From assembly GCF_023278185.1 (NCBI RefSeq), contig NZ_CP066356.1, positions 4,270,001 through 4,334,000 on the forward strand: a stretch of DNA of 64,000 bases, given 5' to 3'. The notes beneath the pieces were generated by a model. It was not told where the DNA came from. It ran no database searches and saw only the letters and a program-made list of their open reading frames with translations. Position 1 is the stretch's first letter, and each line of letters opens with the position of its first letter. Positions 25,593 to 34,487 of this stretch are shown here, piece after piece. Source of the DNA: Bradyrhizobium elkanii USDA 76. GTDB lineage: Bacteria; Pseudomonadota; Alphaproteobacteria; Rhizobiales; Xanthobacteraceae. Position numbers and translations under genes: made by a program.

Positions 25593-26120
25593 TCATGCCA
25601 CGTCGTTTCGTGAGGACGTCGCGCCCTCGGAACGCCCGATCTCGCGCAGCTTGGTGCCCAGCGAGAGCTTGTCGATGCTTCGCAGTGGAAGGTTGATGAA
25701 GAAGCCGATCCGGTTCTTCAGGTATCGGAACGCAGTCATGAAGGCCGCCTGTTTTTCCAGCTCGGTGCCCGTGGCCTCGGCAGGGTCTTCGATACCCCAA
25801 TGGGCAGTCATCGGCTGACCCGGCCAGACCGGGCAGGCCTCGCCGGCGGCGTTGTCACAGACGGTAAAGACGAAATCCATCACCGGCGCATCAGGAGCGG
25901 CGAATTCCAGCCAGCTCTTTGGGCGCATGTCATCAACCGGGTAGTTCAGGCTCTCGAGCGTGTGCAGCGCCAACGGGTGCACCGCGCCCTTCGGAGAACT
26001 CCCGGCAGAAAAGGTTCTGAAGCGGCCGGCTCCATCTTTTCGCAGGATCGATTCTGCGAGGATCGAACGCGCGGAATTGCCGGTGCAGAGGAACAGCACG
26101 TTGTACGGATGGTCAGGCAC
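25593..26120 (-). CDS. arsC: Arsenate reductase, low-molecular-weight phosphatase type
   Basis: A 175-aa protein with the phosphatase loop CTGNSARS (CX5R, Cys12) and two further cysteines in FTVCDNAAGEACPVWPG, the triad used by thioredoxin-linked ArsC. The tail (about 145-175) is longer than in the Staphylococcus enzyme. Start GTG 26120 is chosen because AAAGGAG lies seven bases before it; the frame stays open upstream into arsR. It overlaps the arsR stop. The operon thus has two unrelated arsenate reductases, one thioredoxin-type and one glutaredoxin-type. Confidence 0.9.
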   Translation of the reverse strand: MPDHPYNVLFLCTGNSARSILAESILRKDGAGRFRTFSAGSSPKGAVHPLALHTLESLNYPVDDMRPKSWLEFAAPDAPVMDFVFTVCDNAAGEACPVWPGQPMTAHWGIEDPAEATGTELEKQAAFMTAFRYLKNRIGFFINLPLRSIDKLSLGTKLREIGRSEGATSSRNDVA

Positions 26121-26475
26121 GGCTTCGCTCCTTTCGCGCCGGAGGGCAACACGGTTGCAAGCTTTCGACGACTGGCGCGCAGACCTCGGGCCGGCCGTCG
26201 CAGCAATCACGAAGCAGGAACACAGCGACGTTGCGAAACTCGTCCAGGTTGGCGCGATAGACGATTGATCGGCTCCGCCTCTGCGATCTGACGAGGCGGG
26301 CCCGGGTGAGGATCGACAAATGAGCCGACAAGGTGTTCTGGGGCACTTCCAGGAGACGGGCGAGATCGCCCGCGGCCAATCCCTCGGGTTCGTGTTTGAC
26401 GAGCGCCCGGAATGCTTCCAGACGGGTCGACTGCGAAAGGGCTGCGAGGGCCAGAACGGCTACTTCAGTTTCCAT
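26113..26475 (-). CDS. arsR: ArsR/SmtB repressor of the efflux operon
   Basis: A 120-aa winged-helix repressor (LSQSTRLEAFRALVKHEPEG, then the recognition helix VPQNTLSAHLSILTRA). The metalloid site is probably the C-terminal cysteines Cys91, Cys92 and Cys99 (DCCDGRPEVC), with Cys109/Cys110 nearby; this C-terminal pattern resembles the Acidithiobacillus ArsR type, not the CxC site of R773. ATG 26475 lies inside an inverted repeat (26469-26494), typical of autorepression. It is the first gene of the arsR-arsC-acr3-arsC operon and divergent from a second arsR. Confidence 0.9.
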   Translation of the reverse strand: METEVAVLALAALSQSTRLEAFRALVKHEPEGLAAGDLARLLEVPQNTLSAHLSILTRARLVRSQRRSRSIVYRANLDEFRNVAVFLLRDCCDGRPEVCAPVVESLQPCCPPARKERSRA

Positions 26476-26494
26476 ATATCCAGATTTATGGAAA
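26469..26494. promoter_or_regulatory. ArsR operator 1 (over arsR start)
   Basis: TTTCCATA-N10-TATGGAAA, perfect 8-bp arms, covering the start codon of the minus-strand arsR. The second arsR has an operator of the same layout at 26545-26570. Confidence 0.55.
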
Positions 26495-26544
26495 TGTTGC
26501 CGAGAGTCAACCGGATTTTGCGTTCGGTGCGACCGATGCATCCG

Positions 26545-26578
26545 GATATTTCGAATATTCTAGAAATATCGATTGACG
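26545..26578 (+). promoter_or_regulatory. ArsR operator 2 and -35 of the second ars operon
   Basis: GATATTTC (26545-26552), 10-bp centre that itself contains the palindrome GAATATTC, and GAAATATC (26563-26570). TTGACG (26573-26578) follows and could be a -35 with CATGAT (26596-26601) as -10. The plus-strand arsR starts at 26608. Confidence 0.55.
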
Positions 26579-26607
26579 CGGTGGGAATGTGGATGCATGA
26601 TGTGATC

Positions 26608-26925
26608 ATGAAGATCGATGATGCAGCAGCGCGCCTTGAGGCCTTGGGCAATCCAACGAGGCTCAAGATCTATCGAGCGCTCGTCCGTGCGGGCCATGCA
26701 GGCATGCCCGTCGGTCGCCTGCAGGAGCGGCTCAAGATTCCTGCGTCCACGCTGTCGCACCACGTGAAGGGGCTCGTTTCGGTAGGCCTTGTCTCTCAGA
26801 AGCGCGAAGGCACGACGCTGGTTTGTCACGCGGAGTACGATGCGATGCAGACGCTGGTGAATTTCCTCGTCGCCGAATGCTGCATCGAGGAGTCCGGCTG
26901 CGGCGCGGCGCAATCAGCCGCCTGA
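26608..26925 (+). CDS. arsR: ArsR/SmtB regulator of the flavoprotein/MFS operon
   Basis: A 105-aa winged-helix regulator (ARLEALGNPTRLKIYRALVR, recognition helix IPASTLSHHVKGLVSVG). The C-terminal ECCIEESGC gives Cys91, Cys92 and Cys98: the same spacing as the Cys95/Cys96/Cys102 As(III) site of Acidithiobacillus ferrooxidans ArsR. ATG 26608 is preferred to ATG 26587 because it fits family length. It is divergent from the other arsR, with an operator between them, and is followed by the flavoprotein gene after 46 bp. Confidence 0.88.
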   Translation: MKIDDAAARLEALGNPTRLKIYRALVRAGHAGMPVGRLQERLKIPASTLSHHVKGLVSVGLVSQKREGTTLVCHAEYDAMQTLVNFLVAECCIEESGCGAAQSAA

Positions 26926-26971
26926 TTTTTTGGATTATCATTCGATTATCCTAGAAAGATGGGAGAAAGCG

Positions 26972-28342
26972 ATGAACTCGGCAAAGACGGTCGCTATCAT
27001 CGGAGCAGGGCCGGTAGGCCTCGCCGCCGCGGCCCATTTGATGGAGCGCGACATGACGCCGGTGGTGCTGGAGGCTGGCGCCGAGGCCGGCCATGCGGTG
27101 AGCCAATGGCAGCACGTCCAGCTGTTCTCGCCCTGGGAGTATAATGTGAATCAAGCCGCCGCGCGGCTGCTTGCTGACATCGGCTGGAATCGGCCCGATC
27201 CCACCGTGTACCCGACCGGCGGCGAACTGCTCGATCAGTATCTCGTTCCGCTCGCCACCCGGACACCGCTCAAGGACGTGATCCGCACATCCAGCCGTGT
27301 CACCGCAATCTCGCGCGCCGGCTTTGACAAGGCCAAGACGAAGGACCGGGAAAAGGCGCGGTTCGAAATTCGCTATCAGAACGGCAAGGGCCACGAGACG
27401 ATGCACGCAGATGCCGTGATCGACAGCTCCGGCACCTGGACGTCGCCGAACCCGGCGGGCGCCAACGGGCTTGCCGCCATCGGCGAGCGCGAAGCCCAAC
27501 GGAACATCGCCTATGGGATGCCTGACGTGCTCGGCAAGGATCGGGACCGATATGCGGGCAGGGCAGTTGCCGTGCTGGGGGCCGGGCATTCAGCGATCGG
27601 CACGCTGATCGATTTGACGAAGCTGGCCGAGGAGGTGCCGAGCACGCGGCCGATCTGGCTGCTGCGTGGCAGCAACCCTGCAAAGGCCTTTGGCGGCGGT
27701 GCGAACGACAAATTGGTCGCCCGCGGCGAACTGGGCGTGCACTTTGCTTCGCTGGTCTCTTCGGGCCGTGTTCAGGTCGAAGCGGGCTTTCCGGTCGCCG
27801 CGATCGGCAGTCTGGATGGGCGGCTCCGGATCGCGACCGCCACGTCCTGTTGCGGACGCAGTGTCGTTGTCGACGAACTGGTCGTCGCGACCGGCTTCCG
27901 TCCCGACCTGTCGTTCCTCGGCGAGGTCCGTCTGCGGCTCGATCCGGCAATCGAAGCGCCGTTGGCATTGGCTCCCCTGATCGATCCGAACGAGCATTCC
28001 TGCGGAACGGTACGTCCGCATGGAGCGCGGGAGTTGGTTCAGGACGATCCCGGCTTCTACCTCGCGGGCATCAAGAGTTACGGCCGTGCGCCGACCTTCC
28101 TGATGATCACCGGCTACGAACAGGTGCGCTCGATCGCCGCCGATATCGCGGGAGATCGCGAAGCGGCGGAACGCGTGGAGCTCGAATTGCCCGAGACCGG
28201 CGTTTGTACGCGTGGAGGCGTCGAGGGCGAAGGCGCTGCGAGCGGCTGCTGCGGCGGCCCGGCCCCAGCTGGAGCCGACGCCTGCTGCGCGGACGACGCA
28301 TCTGCCAAGGCGGCAGGTCGCGCCGGTTGTGGCTGCTCCTGA
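26972..28342 (+). CDS. FAD/NAD(P)-binding flavoprotein of the ars operon with cysteine-rich tail
   Basis: A 456-aa flavin-dependent oxidoreductase. FAD loop VAIIGAGPVGLAAAAHLM at the start; second dinucleotide loop VAVLGAGHSAIG near residue 200; later ATGFRPDLSFLGEV. It resembles flavin-containing monooxygenases found in ars clusters (some called ArsO), but the FMO signature FxGxxxHxxx(Y/F) is not clear, so the reaction is open. The last 35 residues hold CC, CC and CGC motifs, a plausible thiolate site for arsenite or another soft metal. GGGAGAAAGC precedes ATG 26972. Two GATTATC direct repeats lie just upstream (26933-26950). It overlaps the MFS gene by one base. Confidence 0.82.
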   Translation: MNSAKTVAIIGAGPVGLAAAAHLMERDMTPVVLEAGAEAGHAVSQWQHVQLFSPWEYNVNQAAARLLADIGWNRPDPTVYPTGGELLDQYLVPLATRTPLKDVIRTSSRVTAISRAGFDKAKTKDREKARFEIRYQNGKGHETMHADAVIDSSGTWTSPNPAGANGLAAIGEREAQRNIAYGMPDVLGKDRDRYAGRAVAVLGAGHSAIGTLIDLTKLAEEVPSTRPIWLLRGSNPAKAFGGGANDKLVARGELGVHFASLVSSGRVQVEAGFPVAAIGSLDGRLRIATATSCCGRSVVVDELVVATGFRPDLSFLGEVRLRLDPAIEAPLALAPLIDPNEHSCGTVRPHGARELVQDDPGFYLAGIKSYGRAPTFLMITGYEQVRSIAADIAGDREAAERVELELPETGVCTRGGVEGEGAASGCCGGPAPAGADACCADDASAKAAGRAGCGCS

Positions 28343-29514
28343 TGGACCGCGGCCGACTCACGATCATTGCGGCGCTCGGTACGGCCCAGACCCTTGCCTG
28401 GGGTTCGAGTTACTATCTGCCCGCGATACTCGCAGATCCGATCGCGCACGATCTCGGGATTTCCAGCAACTGGTTCTTCGCGGCGTTTTCCGCATCGTTG
28501 GTGATCTCCGGGCTGCTTGGTCCGCGCGTGGGCCGGCAGATCGATCGCGTCGGCGGGCGGCAGGTGCTCTGCGCCTCGAACGTCGTCCTCGCAGCGGGGC
28601 TCGCCTTGCTCGGCGCCTCCGGGTCGGTGTGGACGATGTCGGCGGCATGGCTGCTGCTCGGCATCGGCATGGGGCTCGGACTCTACGACGCTGCGTTCGG
28701 CACGCTCGGACGCATCTATGGCAACGATGCGCGGGCCGCGATCACGGGCATCACGCTGATCGCGGGATTCGCCAGCACGGTCGGCTGGCCGCTGAGTTCG
28801 CTGGGCCTCGCCACGATTGGCTGGCGGGAGACCTGCTACGCCTGGGCGATTGCCCATCTCGTTATCGGACTGCCACTCAATCTATTGCTGCCACGCACCG
28901 AACGGGCGGCTTCATCCCAAGCTTTGCATGTGAAGCCCCATATCCGGATCGATCGGACCATGGTGGTGCTTTCATTCGCCTTTGCCGCCGCCTGGACGGT
29001 GACGTCGGCGATGGCGGCACATCTGCCGCGGATCGTGGAAGCCTTCGGGGCGACGCCGGCACAGGCCGTGTTCGCGGGCATGATGATCGGCCCGGCGCAG
29101 GTCGCCGCGCGTATTCTCGAGGCGGGCTTTCTCAGTCGTTTCCATCCGCTGCTCTCGACACGGCTTGCCTGCCTTACCCATCCGATCGGGGCGTGCGTCA
29201 TCGGCATCTTCGGCGGCGGAGCCGCGGCCGCCTTCGCTCTTCTGCACGGTGCCGGCAACGGCATTCTGACGATCGCGCGGGGAACGCTGCCGCTCGCGAT
29301 CTTCGGATCGGAGAACTATGCCTATCGGCTAGGATTGATCGGGGCGCCGTCGCGCATATGCCAGGCACTTGCTCCGCTGGCGTTCGGACTGCTGATCGAA
29401 CCAATGGGACGGGCCGTGGTCGTGGTGTCGGCGGGGCTCAGCCTGTCGGCGCTGATCGCCCTGGCCATGCTGCCGCGAACCAAATCCGCGCCTTCGTCGG
29501 CGCCTGCGGAATAA
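28342..29514 (+). CDS. MFS transporter of the ars operon
   Basis: A 390-aa membrane protein with about 12 helices and the MFS loop GPRVGRQIDRVGGRQ between helices 2 and 3. Start ATG 28342 shares its first base with the upstream stop (TGATG), so translation is coupled to the flavoprotein. Its place in an arsR-led operon suggests efflux of an arsenic compound, perhaps the product of the flavoprotein. MFS pumps for trivalent arsenicals (ArsK) and pentavalent organoarsenicals (ArsJ, ArsP is separate) are known in ars clusters; I cannot tell which, if any, this one matches. Confidence 0.85.
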   Translation: MDRGRLTIIAALGTAQTLAWGSSYYLPAILADPIAHDLGISSNWFFAAFSASLVISGLLGPRVGRQIDRVGGRQVLCASNVVLAAGLALLGASGSVWTMSAAWLLLGIGMGLGLYDAAFGTLGRIYGNDARAAITGITLIAGFASTVGWPLSSLGLATIGWRETCYAWAIAHLVIGLPLNLLLPRTERAASSQALHVKPHIRIDRTMVVLSFAFAAAWTVTSAMAAHLPRIVEAFGATPAQAVFAGMMIGPAQVAARILEAGFLSRFHPLLSTRLACLTHPIGACVIGIFGGGAAAAFALLHGAGNGILTIARGTLPLAIFGSENYAYRLGLIGAPSRICQALAPLAFGLLIEPMGRAVVVVSAGLSLSALIALAMLPRTKSAPSSAPAE

Positions 29515-29535
29515 TCCACATCGATTCTGGCGTGG

Positions 29536-30444
29536 CTACGACAACCGCTGTGTCCCCCTCGCGCTAGCATCACGACCTTTCATCCGCCGGACCGTGTCGA
29601 TGAACGCCTTGATGATCGGCGAATGACCGCGTCCGCTGTGATGCGCGATGCTGTACTGCGTCTTGATGGTGCGGTCGCTGATCTCCAGCGCGCGCAGATT
29701 GGGATGCGGCACGAATTCGAAGTCGGCGACGACGCTGATGCCGAGGCCGCGCTCGACCGCTTTCCACACGCCCTCGCGGCTCTCGATCTCGAACACCGGT
29801 TCGATCCTGATGCCCTCGGCCTGCATCGTCGCCTCGAACGCGCGCCGCGTGGTCGAGCCGCGCTCGCGCAGCACGATCGGCTGGTCGGCCAGCTCGCGCA
29901 GCCTGACCGACTTGCGCTTGAACCAGGGATGGTCGCGGTTGACGAACACGATCACGCGGTGGGTGCGGTAGGGGATCATGGTCACGCGCGGATCCTCCGG
30001 CACCTCCGCCAGGATCGCGACGTCGGCCTCGAAGTCGACGATGTGGCGGAAGGTGCGTTCGGAATTGCCGAGCAGGGTCGAGATCTGAACCTCCGGATGA
30101 TCGCGTTTGAATGCCGCGATGATTTCGGTGGCATGGAACGGCCCGACGGTCGCGACCCGCAGGTGTCCTTTGGTGGCCTTGCCGTGCGCGGCCAGGAGGT
30201 CGTGAGCCTCGTCGCAGAACGTCATGATGCCGCGGGTGATCTCGAACAGCGCGGCGCCGGCCTCGGTGAGCTCGGTATGCCGCGGCTTCCGGATCAAAAG
30301 CTCGACGCCATAGGTCTCCTCCAACTCCTTGACCTGAATGGTCAGCGTCGGCTGACCGACGTTGAGCACGCGGGAGGCCGCGGTGAAGCCGCCATGGGCG
30401 GCGACCGCATGGAAGGCGCGCAGCTGGCTGAACACTATTGACAT
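29536..30444 (-). CDS. LysR-family regulator of the phosphonate cluster
   Basis: A 302-aa LysR protein, helix-turn-helix at about 3-60 (SQLRAFHAVAAHGGFTAAS, GQPTLTIQVKELEETYG) with a periplasmic-binding-like effector domain. ATG 30444 sits within a T-N11-A inverted repeat (30435-30453). It is divergent from the iron alcohol dehydrogenase gene 80 bp away and so probably controls the phosphonate genes. LysR-type activators that sense 2-aminoethylphosphonate or phosphonoacetate-pathway compounds are known; the effector here is not shown. Confidence 0.9.
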   Translation of the reverse strand: MSIVFSQLRAFHAVAAHGGFTAASRVLNVGQPTLTIQVKELEETYGVELLIRKPRHTELTEAGAALFEITRGIMTFCDEAHDLLAAHGKATKGHLRVATVGPFHATEIIAAFKRDHPEVQISTLLGNSERTFRHIVDFEADVAILAEVPEDPRVTMIPYRTHRVIVFVNRDHPWFKRKSVRLRELADQPIVLRERGSTTRRAFEATMQAEGIRIEPVFEIESREGVWKAVERGLGISVVADFEFVPHPNLRALEISDRTIKTQYSIAHHSGRGHSPIIKAFIDTVRRMKGRDASARGTQRLS

Positions 30445-30453
30445 AATCAATAG
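30435..30453. promoter_or_regulatory. LysR box of the phosphonate cluster
   Basis: CTATTGA-CATAA-TCAATAG: perfect 7-bp arms containing a T-N11-A core (30438 to 30450). The half-site TCAATAG recurs exactly 30 bp further right (30477-30483), three helix turns away, as expected for a recognition site plus an activation half-site. Confidence 0.55.
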
Positions 30454-30524
30454 AACGCATCCGTAGAATGAATTTGTCAATAGCAGCCGGCGCCGTACCT
30501 TCGCGCGAAACGGAGGACGCGCTG

Positions 30525-31655
30525 ATGGACTGGACTTATTCCAACCCGGTGAGGATCGAATTCGGAGCCGACAGCTTCGACAAGCTGCCGGGACTGATCG
30601 GCAAGCGCGCCTATGCGCTCGTGACCTATGGCGAGCCGGTCTTCGACGAGCTCGAGCGGCGGCTGCGTGCCGCGGCGGGACCGTCCGTCCTGACCATCCG
30701 CGACGTCGCGCCCAATCCGGACTACCGCCTGCTTACCGAGCAGGCCGCGCGCTTTGCCGGGCTCGCGAGCCAGCCAGAGGTGATCGTCGCGATCGGCGGC
30801 GGCTCGGTGATCGATTCCGCAAAGGTGTTCGCGGCCGCCGGCGGCGACTTCGCGACGGTCAAGACCTATCTGGAAACGCAGCAGGGCGCCGAGCGCCTCG
30901 CGGCGATCCCGATCATCGCGGTGCCGACCACCGCCGGCACCGGCAGCGAGGTGACCTGCTGGGGCACGGTGTGGGACGAGGCCAGCGGCAAGAAATACTC
31001 CCTGGCGCGTCCGTCGCTTTATCCGACCCATGCGGTGATCGATCCGCGCCTGATGCTCGGCAAGCCGCAACTCCTCACCATCAGCACCGGGCTCGACGCG
31101 CTGTCGCATGCGCTGGAGAGCATCTGGAACGTCAACAACAATCCGGTGTCGGCCAACCACGCGGTGGCCGCGGCGCGCAGCATCCTCGACGTGCTGCCGA
31201 AGCTCGCCAATGACCTCGGCAATCTCGAGCTGCGCAGCCGGATGGCGCAGGCGGCGCTGTTCGCCGGCCTGGCATTCTCCAACACCAAGACCGCGATCGC
31301 GCATTCGCTGTCCTATCCGATCACGCTGCGGCACGGCGTGCAGCACGGCATCGCCTGCTCGTTCTCGCTGCCGATGGTGCTGCGGAGCGTCAAAGGGGCG
31401 GGCGGGCTCTGCGAGGACAGCTTGAAGCAGATCTTCGGCGCCGATCTGGCGCGGGCGGCCGACGATCTCGAGGACTTCATGGCGCGGCTCGGCATCTCCT
31501 GCAATCCGGCCGCCTACAGGATCGAGCGCGCGGAATGGCACGCGCTGATCGCGGACTCGCTCGAAGGCGAGCGCGGCCGCAACTTCTTAGGATCGAAGGA
31601 ACGGCTGATCGAGGCAGCGCAGACGCTGCGGATGCCGAGCTCGGTGAGCGCGTGA
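30525..31655 (+). CDS. psrA: Iron-containing alcohol dehydrogenase, PsrA type (phosphonoacetaldehyde reductase/hydroxyethylphosphonate dehydrogenase)
   Basis: A 376-aa group III dehydrogenase: GGGSVIDSAK (NAD loop, 91-100), PTTAGTGSEVT, and metal ligands Asp191, His195, His260 and His274 (GLDALSHALE, IAHSLSYP, HGVQHG). Members next to phosphonate genes interconvert phosphonoacetaldehyde and 2-hydroxyethylphosphonate. In this cluster, which degrades phosphonoacetaldehyde, the oxidising direction makes sense. ATG 30525 follows ACGGAGGACGCGC; an in-frame ATG 30468 would overlap the LysR control region. The symbol rests on family resemblance and context. Confidence 0.82.
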   Translation: MDWTYSNPVRIEFGADSFDKLPGLIGKRAYALVTYGEPVFDELERRLRAAAGPSVLTIRDVAPNPDYRLLTEQAARFAGLASQPEVIVAIGGGSVIDSAKVFAAAGGDFATVKTYLETQQGAERLAAIPIIAVPTTAGTGSEVTCWGTVWDEASGKKYSLARPSLYPTHAVIDPRLMLGKPQLLTISTGLDALSHALESIWNVNNNPVSANHAVAAARSILDVLPKLANDLGNLELRSRMAQAALFAGLAFSNTKTAIAHSLSYPITLRHGVQHGIACSFSLPMVLRSVKGAGGLCEDSLKQIFGADLARAADDLEDFMARLGISCNPAAYRIERAEWHALIADSLEGERGRNFLGSKERLIEAAQTLRMPSSVSA

Positions 31656-31683
31656 CGACGGCGCAGTGACAAGGAGAGGCATC

Positions 31684-32928
31684 ATGCCAGACAAGCGCAA
31701 GACAATCACCGTCAACGGGCGCCGTTACGACGCGCCGACGCGGCCAACCGTCGTGATCTGCCTCGACGGCTCGGAGCCCGGCTACATCGAGCAGGCGATC
31801 GAGGCCGGCGTCGCGCCGACCTTCGCGCGCTTCATGAAGGAGGGCACGCATGTCCATGCCGCCAGCGTGATCCCAAGCTTCACCAATCCGAACAACCTCT
31901 CGATCATCACCGGACGGCCGCCCGCGGTGCACGGCATCGCTGGCAACTACTTCTATGACACGGCGAACAACGCCGAAGTCATGATGAACGATCCGAAGTT
32001 CCTGCGCGCGCCGACCATCCTGGCCGGTGTCCATGACGCCGGCTACAAGGTCGCCGCCGTCACCGCCAAGGACAAGCTGCGCACCTTGCTTGCGTACGGT
32101 CTGGACTATTCCAGCGGCCGCGCCATCGCGTTCTCGTCGGAGAAGGCCGACCAGGCCACCAAGGCCAATAACGGCATTGATGATGTGCTCGACTTCGTCG
32201 GCCTGCCGCTGCCCGAGGTCTATTCGGCCGATCTGTCGCGCTTCGTGTTCGCGGCCGGCGTCAAGCTGGTCGAGCGCTACCGTCCGGATCTGATGTACCT
32301 GTCGACCACCGACTACATCCAGCACAAGGTCGGGCTCGGCACCAAGATCGCCAACGACTTCTACGCCATGATCGACGCCTATCTTGCGAAGCTCGATGCC
32401 CTCGGCTGCAACATCGTGGCGACCGCCGACCACGGCATGAACGACAAGTTCCTGCCTGACGGCAGGCCCGACGTGATCTACCTCCAGGACGTCATGGACG
32501 ACTGGACGGGTGCGGGCGCGGCGCGCGTGATCCTGCCGATCACCGATCCCTATGTCGCCCATCACGGCTCGCTCGGCTCGTTCGCGACCATCTACACGCC
32601 GGAGGGCGCCAACGTCGATACGCTGCTGTCGCGGCTGCGTGCGACCGGAGGCATTGAGGTTGCGCTGACGCGCATGGAAGCCTGCGCCAGGTTCGAGCTG
32701 CCGCCGGACCGGATCGGCGACATCGTCGTGATCTCGACCAGGCACAAGGTGCTCGGCACCAGCGAGGCCCGGCACGATCTTTCGGGCTTGACCGAGCCGC
32801 TGCGCTCGCATGGCGGGCTGACCGAGGAGCGGGTGCCGCTGATCGCCAACCGCAAGATCGCGCTGCCGGCCGGCCACGCCCTGCGCAATTTCGACGCCTT
32901 CGACGTCGCGCTCAACCGCATCCAGTGA
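31684..32928 (+). CDS. phnA: Phosphonoacetate hydrolase
   Basis: A 414-aa member of the alkaline phosphatase superfamily that cleaves phosphonoacetate to acetate and phosphate. Visible site residues: Asp28 in [12 protein letters not shown], the nucleophile Thr67 in [18 protein letters not shown] (Asp/His pair), ATADHGMND (Asp, His) and the late His in SHGGLTEER. This pattern and length match the Sinorhizobium meliloti enzyme. AAGGAGAGGCATC precedes ATG 31684. It lies 28 bp after psrA and 26 bp before phnY, in one operon. Confidence 0.93.
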   Translation: MPDKRKTITVNGRRYDAPTRPTVVICLDGSEPGYIEQAIEAGVAPTFARFMKEGTHVHAASVIPSFTNPNNLSIITGRPPAVHGIAGNYFYDTANNAEVMMNDPKFLRAPTILAGVHDAGYKVAAVTAKDKLRTLLAYGLDYSSGRAIAFSSEKADQATKANNGIDDVLDFVGLPLPEVYSADLSRFVFAAGVKLVERYRPDLMYLSTTDYIQHKVGLGTKIANDFYAMIDAYLAKLDALGCNIVATADHGMNDKFLPDGRPDVIYLQDVMDDWTGAGAARVILPITDPYVAHHGSLGSFATIYTPEGANVDTLLSRLRATGGIEVALTRMEACARFELPPDRIGDIVVISTRHKVLGTSEARHDLSGLTEPLRSHGGLTEERVPLIANRKIALPAGHALRNFDAFDVALNRIQ

Positions 32929-32954
32929 CGCCTTCGGACCCCAAGGACAGTGCC

Positions 32955-34403
32955 ATGAACATGCAGAGCCCGGCCGTTCGCCACGAGCAGATGCGGATCG
33001 CAGGCAGCCTCGTCGACACCGACGAGCATGTCGAGGTTTTCAATCCCTATACCAACAAGGTGGTGGGCACGGTCCCGGCGGCGCGGCCGGAGCATGTGCG
33101 CAGCGCTTTTGCCAGGGCGGCCGCGTTCAAGCCGAAGCTGACGCGCTACGAGCGCCAGCGCATCCTGCTGCGCACCGCCGAGATCCTGGCCGGGCGCAAG
33201 GAGGAATTCGCGCGGTTGATCACCGCCGAGTCCGGCCTGTGCTGGAAGGATTCGCTCTACGAGGCGGGCCGCGCCTATGACGTCTATTCGTTTGCCGGCC
33301 AGCTCGCGATCAAGGACGACGGCGAGACGTTCTCCTGCGACATCAGCCCGCAGGGCAAGGCGCGCAAGATCTTCACGACGCGCACGCCGCTGCTCGGTGC
33401 GATCTCGGCGATCACGCCGTTCAACCATCCGCTCAACATGGTGAGCCACAAGATCGCCCCCGCGATCGCAACCAACAACCGCGTGGTGCTGAAGCCGACC
33501 GAGCTGACGCCGCTGACCGCGCTTGCGCTCGCCGACGTGCTTTACGAGGCCGGGCTGCCGCCGGAGATGCTGTCGGTGGTGACCGGCAATCCGCATTCGA
33601 TGGGCGATGCGATGCTCACCGACCCGGACGCCGATCTCGTGACCTTCACCGGCTCGGTCAGGGTCGGCAAGCACATCGCCAGCAAGGCGGGCTACAAGCG
33701 CCTGGTGCTCGAGCTCGGCGGCAACGATCCGCTGATCGTGATGGAGGACGCCGACCTCGAGAAGGCGGCCGAGCTCGCGGTCACCGGCGCCACCAAGAAT
33801 TCCGGCCAGCGCTGCACGGCGGTGAAGCGCATCCTCTGCGTCGAAGCGGTCGCCGACGATTTCTCTGCGCTGGTGCTGAAGAAGGCGCGCAAGCTGAAAT
33901 GCGGCGACCCGATGGACCCGACGGTCGACGTCGGCACCGTGATCCACGAGGGCGCGGCGAAGGAATTCGAGCGCCGCGTCAATGCCGCCGTCGCCGACGG
34001 CGCCGAGCTCTTACACGGCAACGACCGCGACGGCGCGCTTTATCCGCCGACGGTGGTCGACCGGATTCCCTACACCAGCGAGCTGGTGATGCAGGAGACC
34101 TTCGGCCCGGTGATCCCGATCATCCGCGTGCCCAACGACATCGACAGCGTGATCCGGATCTCGAACGCGACCGCGTTCGGCCTGTCGTCCGGCGTCTGCA
34201 CCAACCGGCTCGACTACATCACGCGGTTCGTCAATGAGCTCGACGTCGGCACCGTCAACGTCTGGGAAGTCCCGGGCTATCGGATCGAGATGTCGCCGTT
34301 CGGCGGGATCAAGGACTCCGGCCTTGGCTACAAGGAAGGCGTGCAGGAGGCGATCAAGAGCTTCACCAACGTCAAGACCTATTCGCTGCCCTGGCCGGCA
34401 TAG
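32955..34403 (+). CDS. phnY: Phosphonoacetaldehyde dehydrogenase
   Basis: A 482-aa aldehyde dehydrogenase with the catalytic Cys287 in [12 protein letters not shown], the general-base Glu253 in [10 protein letters not shown], and the NAD region [12 protein letters not shown]. It oxidises phosphonoacetaldehyde to phosphonoacetate, the substrate of PhnA. The assignment to PhnY comes from its position between phnA and the transporter together with family resemblance. ATG 32955 follows CCAAGGACAGTGCC. No PhnW aminotransferase or PhnX hydrolase is present in the cluster. Confidence 0.88.
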   Translation: MNMQSPAVRHEQMRIAGSLVDTDEHVEVFNPYTNKVVGTVPAARPEHVRSAFARAAAFKPKLTRYERQRILLRTAEILAGRKEEFARLITAESGLCWKDSLYEAGRAYDVYSFAGQLAIKDDGETFSCDISPQGKARKIFTTRTPLLGAISAITPFNHPLNMVSHKIAPAIATNNRVVLKPTELTPLTALALADVLYEAGLPPEMLSVVTGNPHSMGDAMLTDPDADLVTFTGSVRVGKHIASKAGYKRLVLELGGNDPLIVMEDADLEKAAELAVTGATKNSGQRCTAVKRILCVEAVADDFSALVLKKARKLKCGDPMDPTVDVGTVIHEGAAKEFERRVNAAVADGAELLHGNDRDGALYPPTVVDRIPYTSELVMQETFGPVIPIIRVPNDIDSVIRISNATAFGLSSGVCTNRLDYITRFVNELDVGTVNVWEVPGYRIEMSPFGGIKDSGLGYKEGVQEAIKSFTNVKTYSLPWPA

Positions 34404-34487
34404 GGACGTCCGAACGAGGGCCGCACGCGTACGACAAGAACAACGCGGCGGCCGACTGCAATCACCAATCAATCAGGGGAGGCCTCA

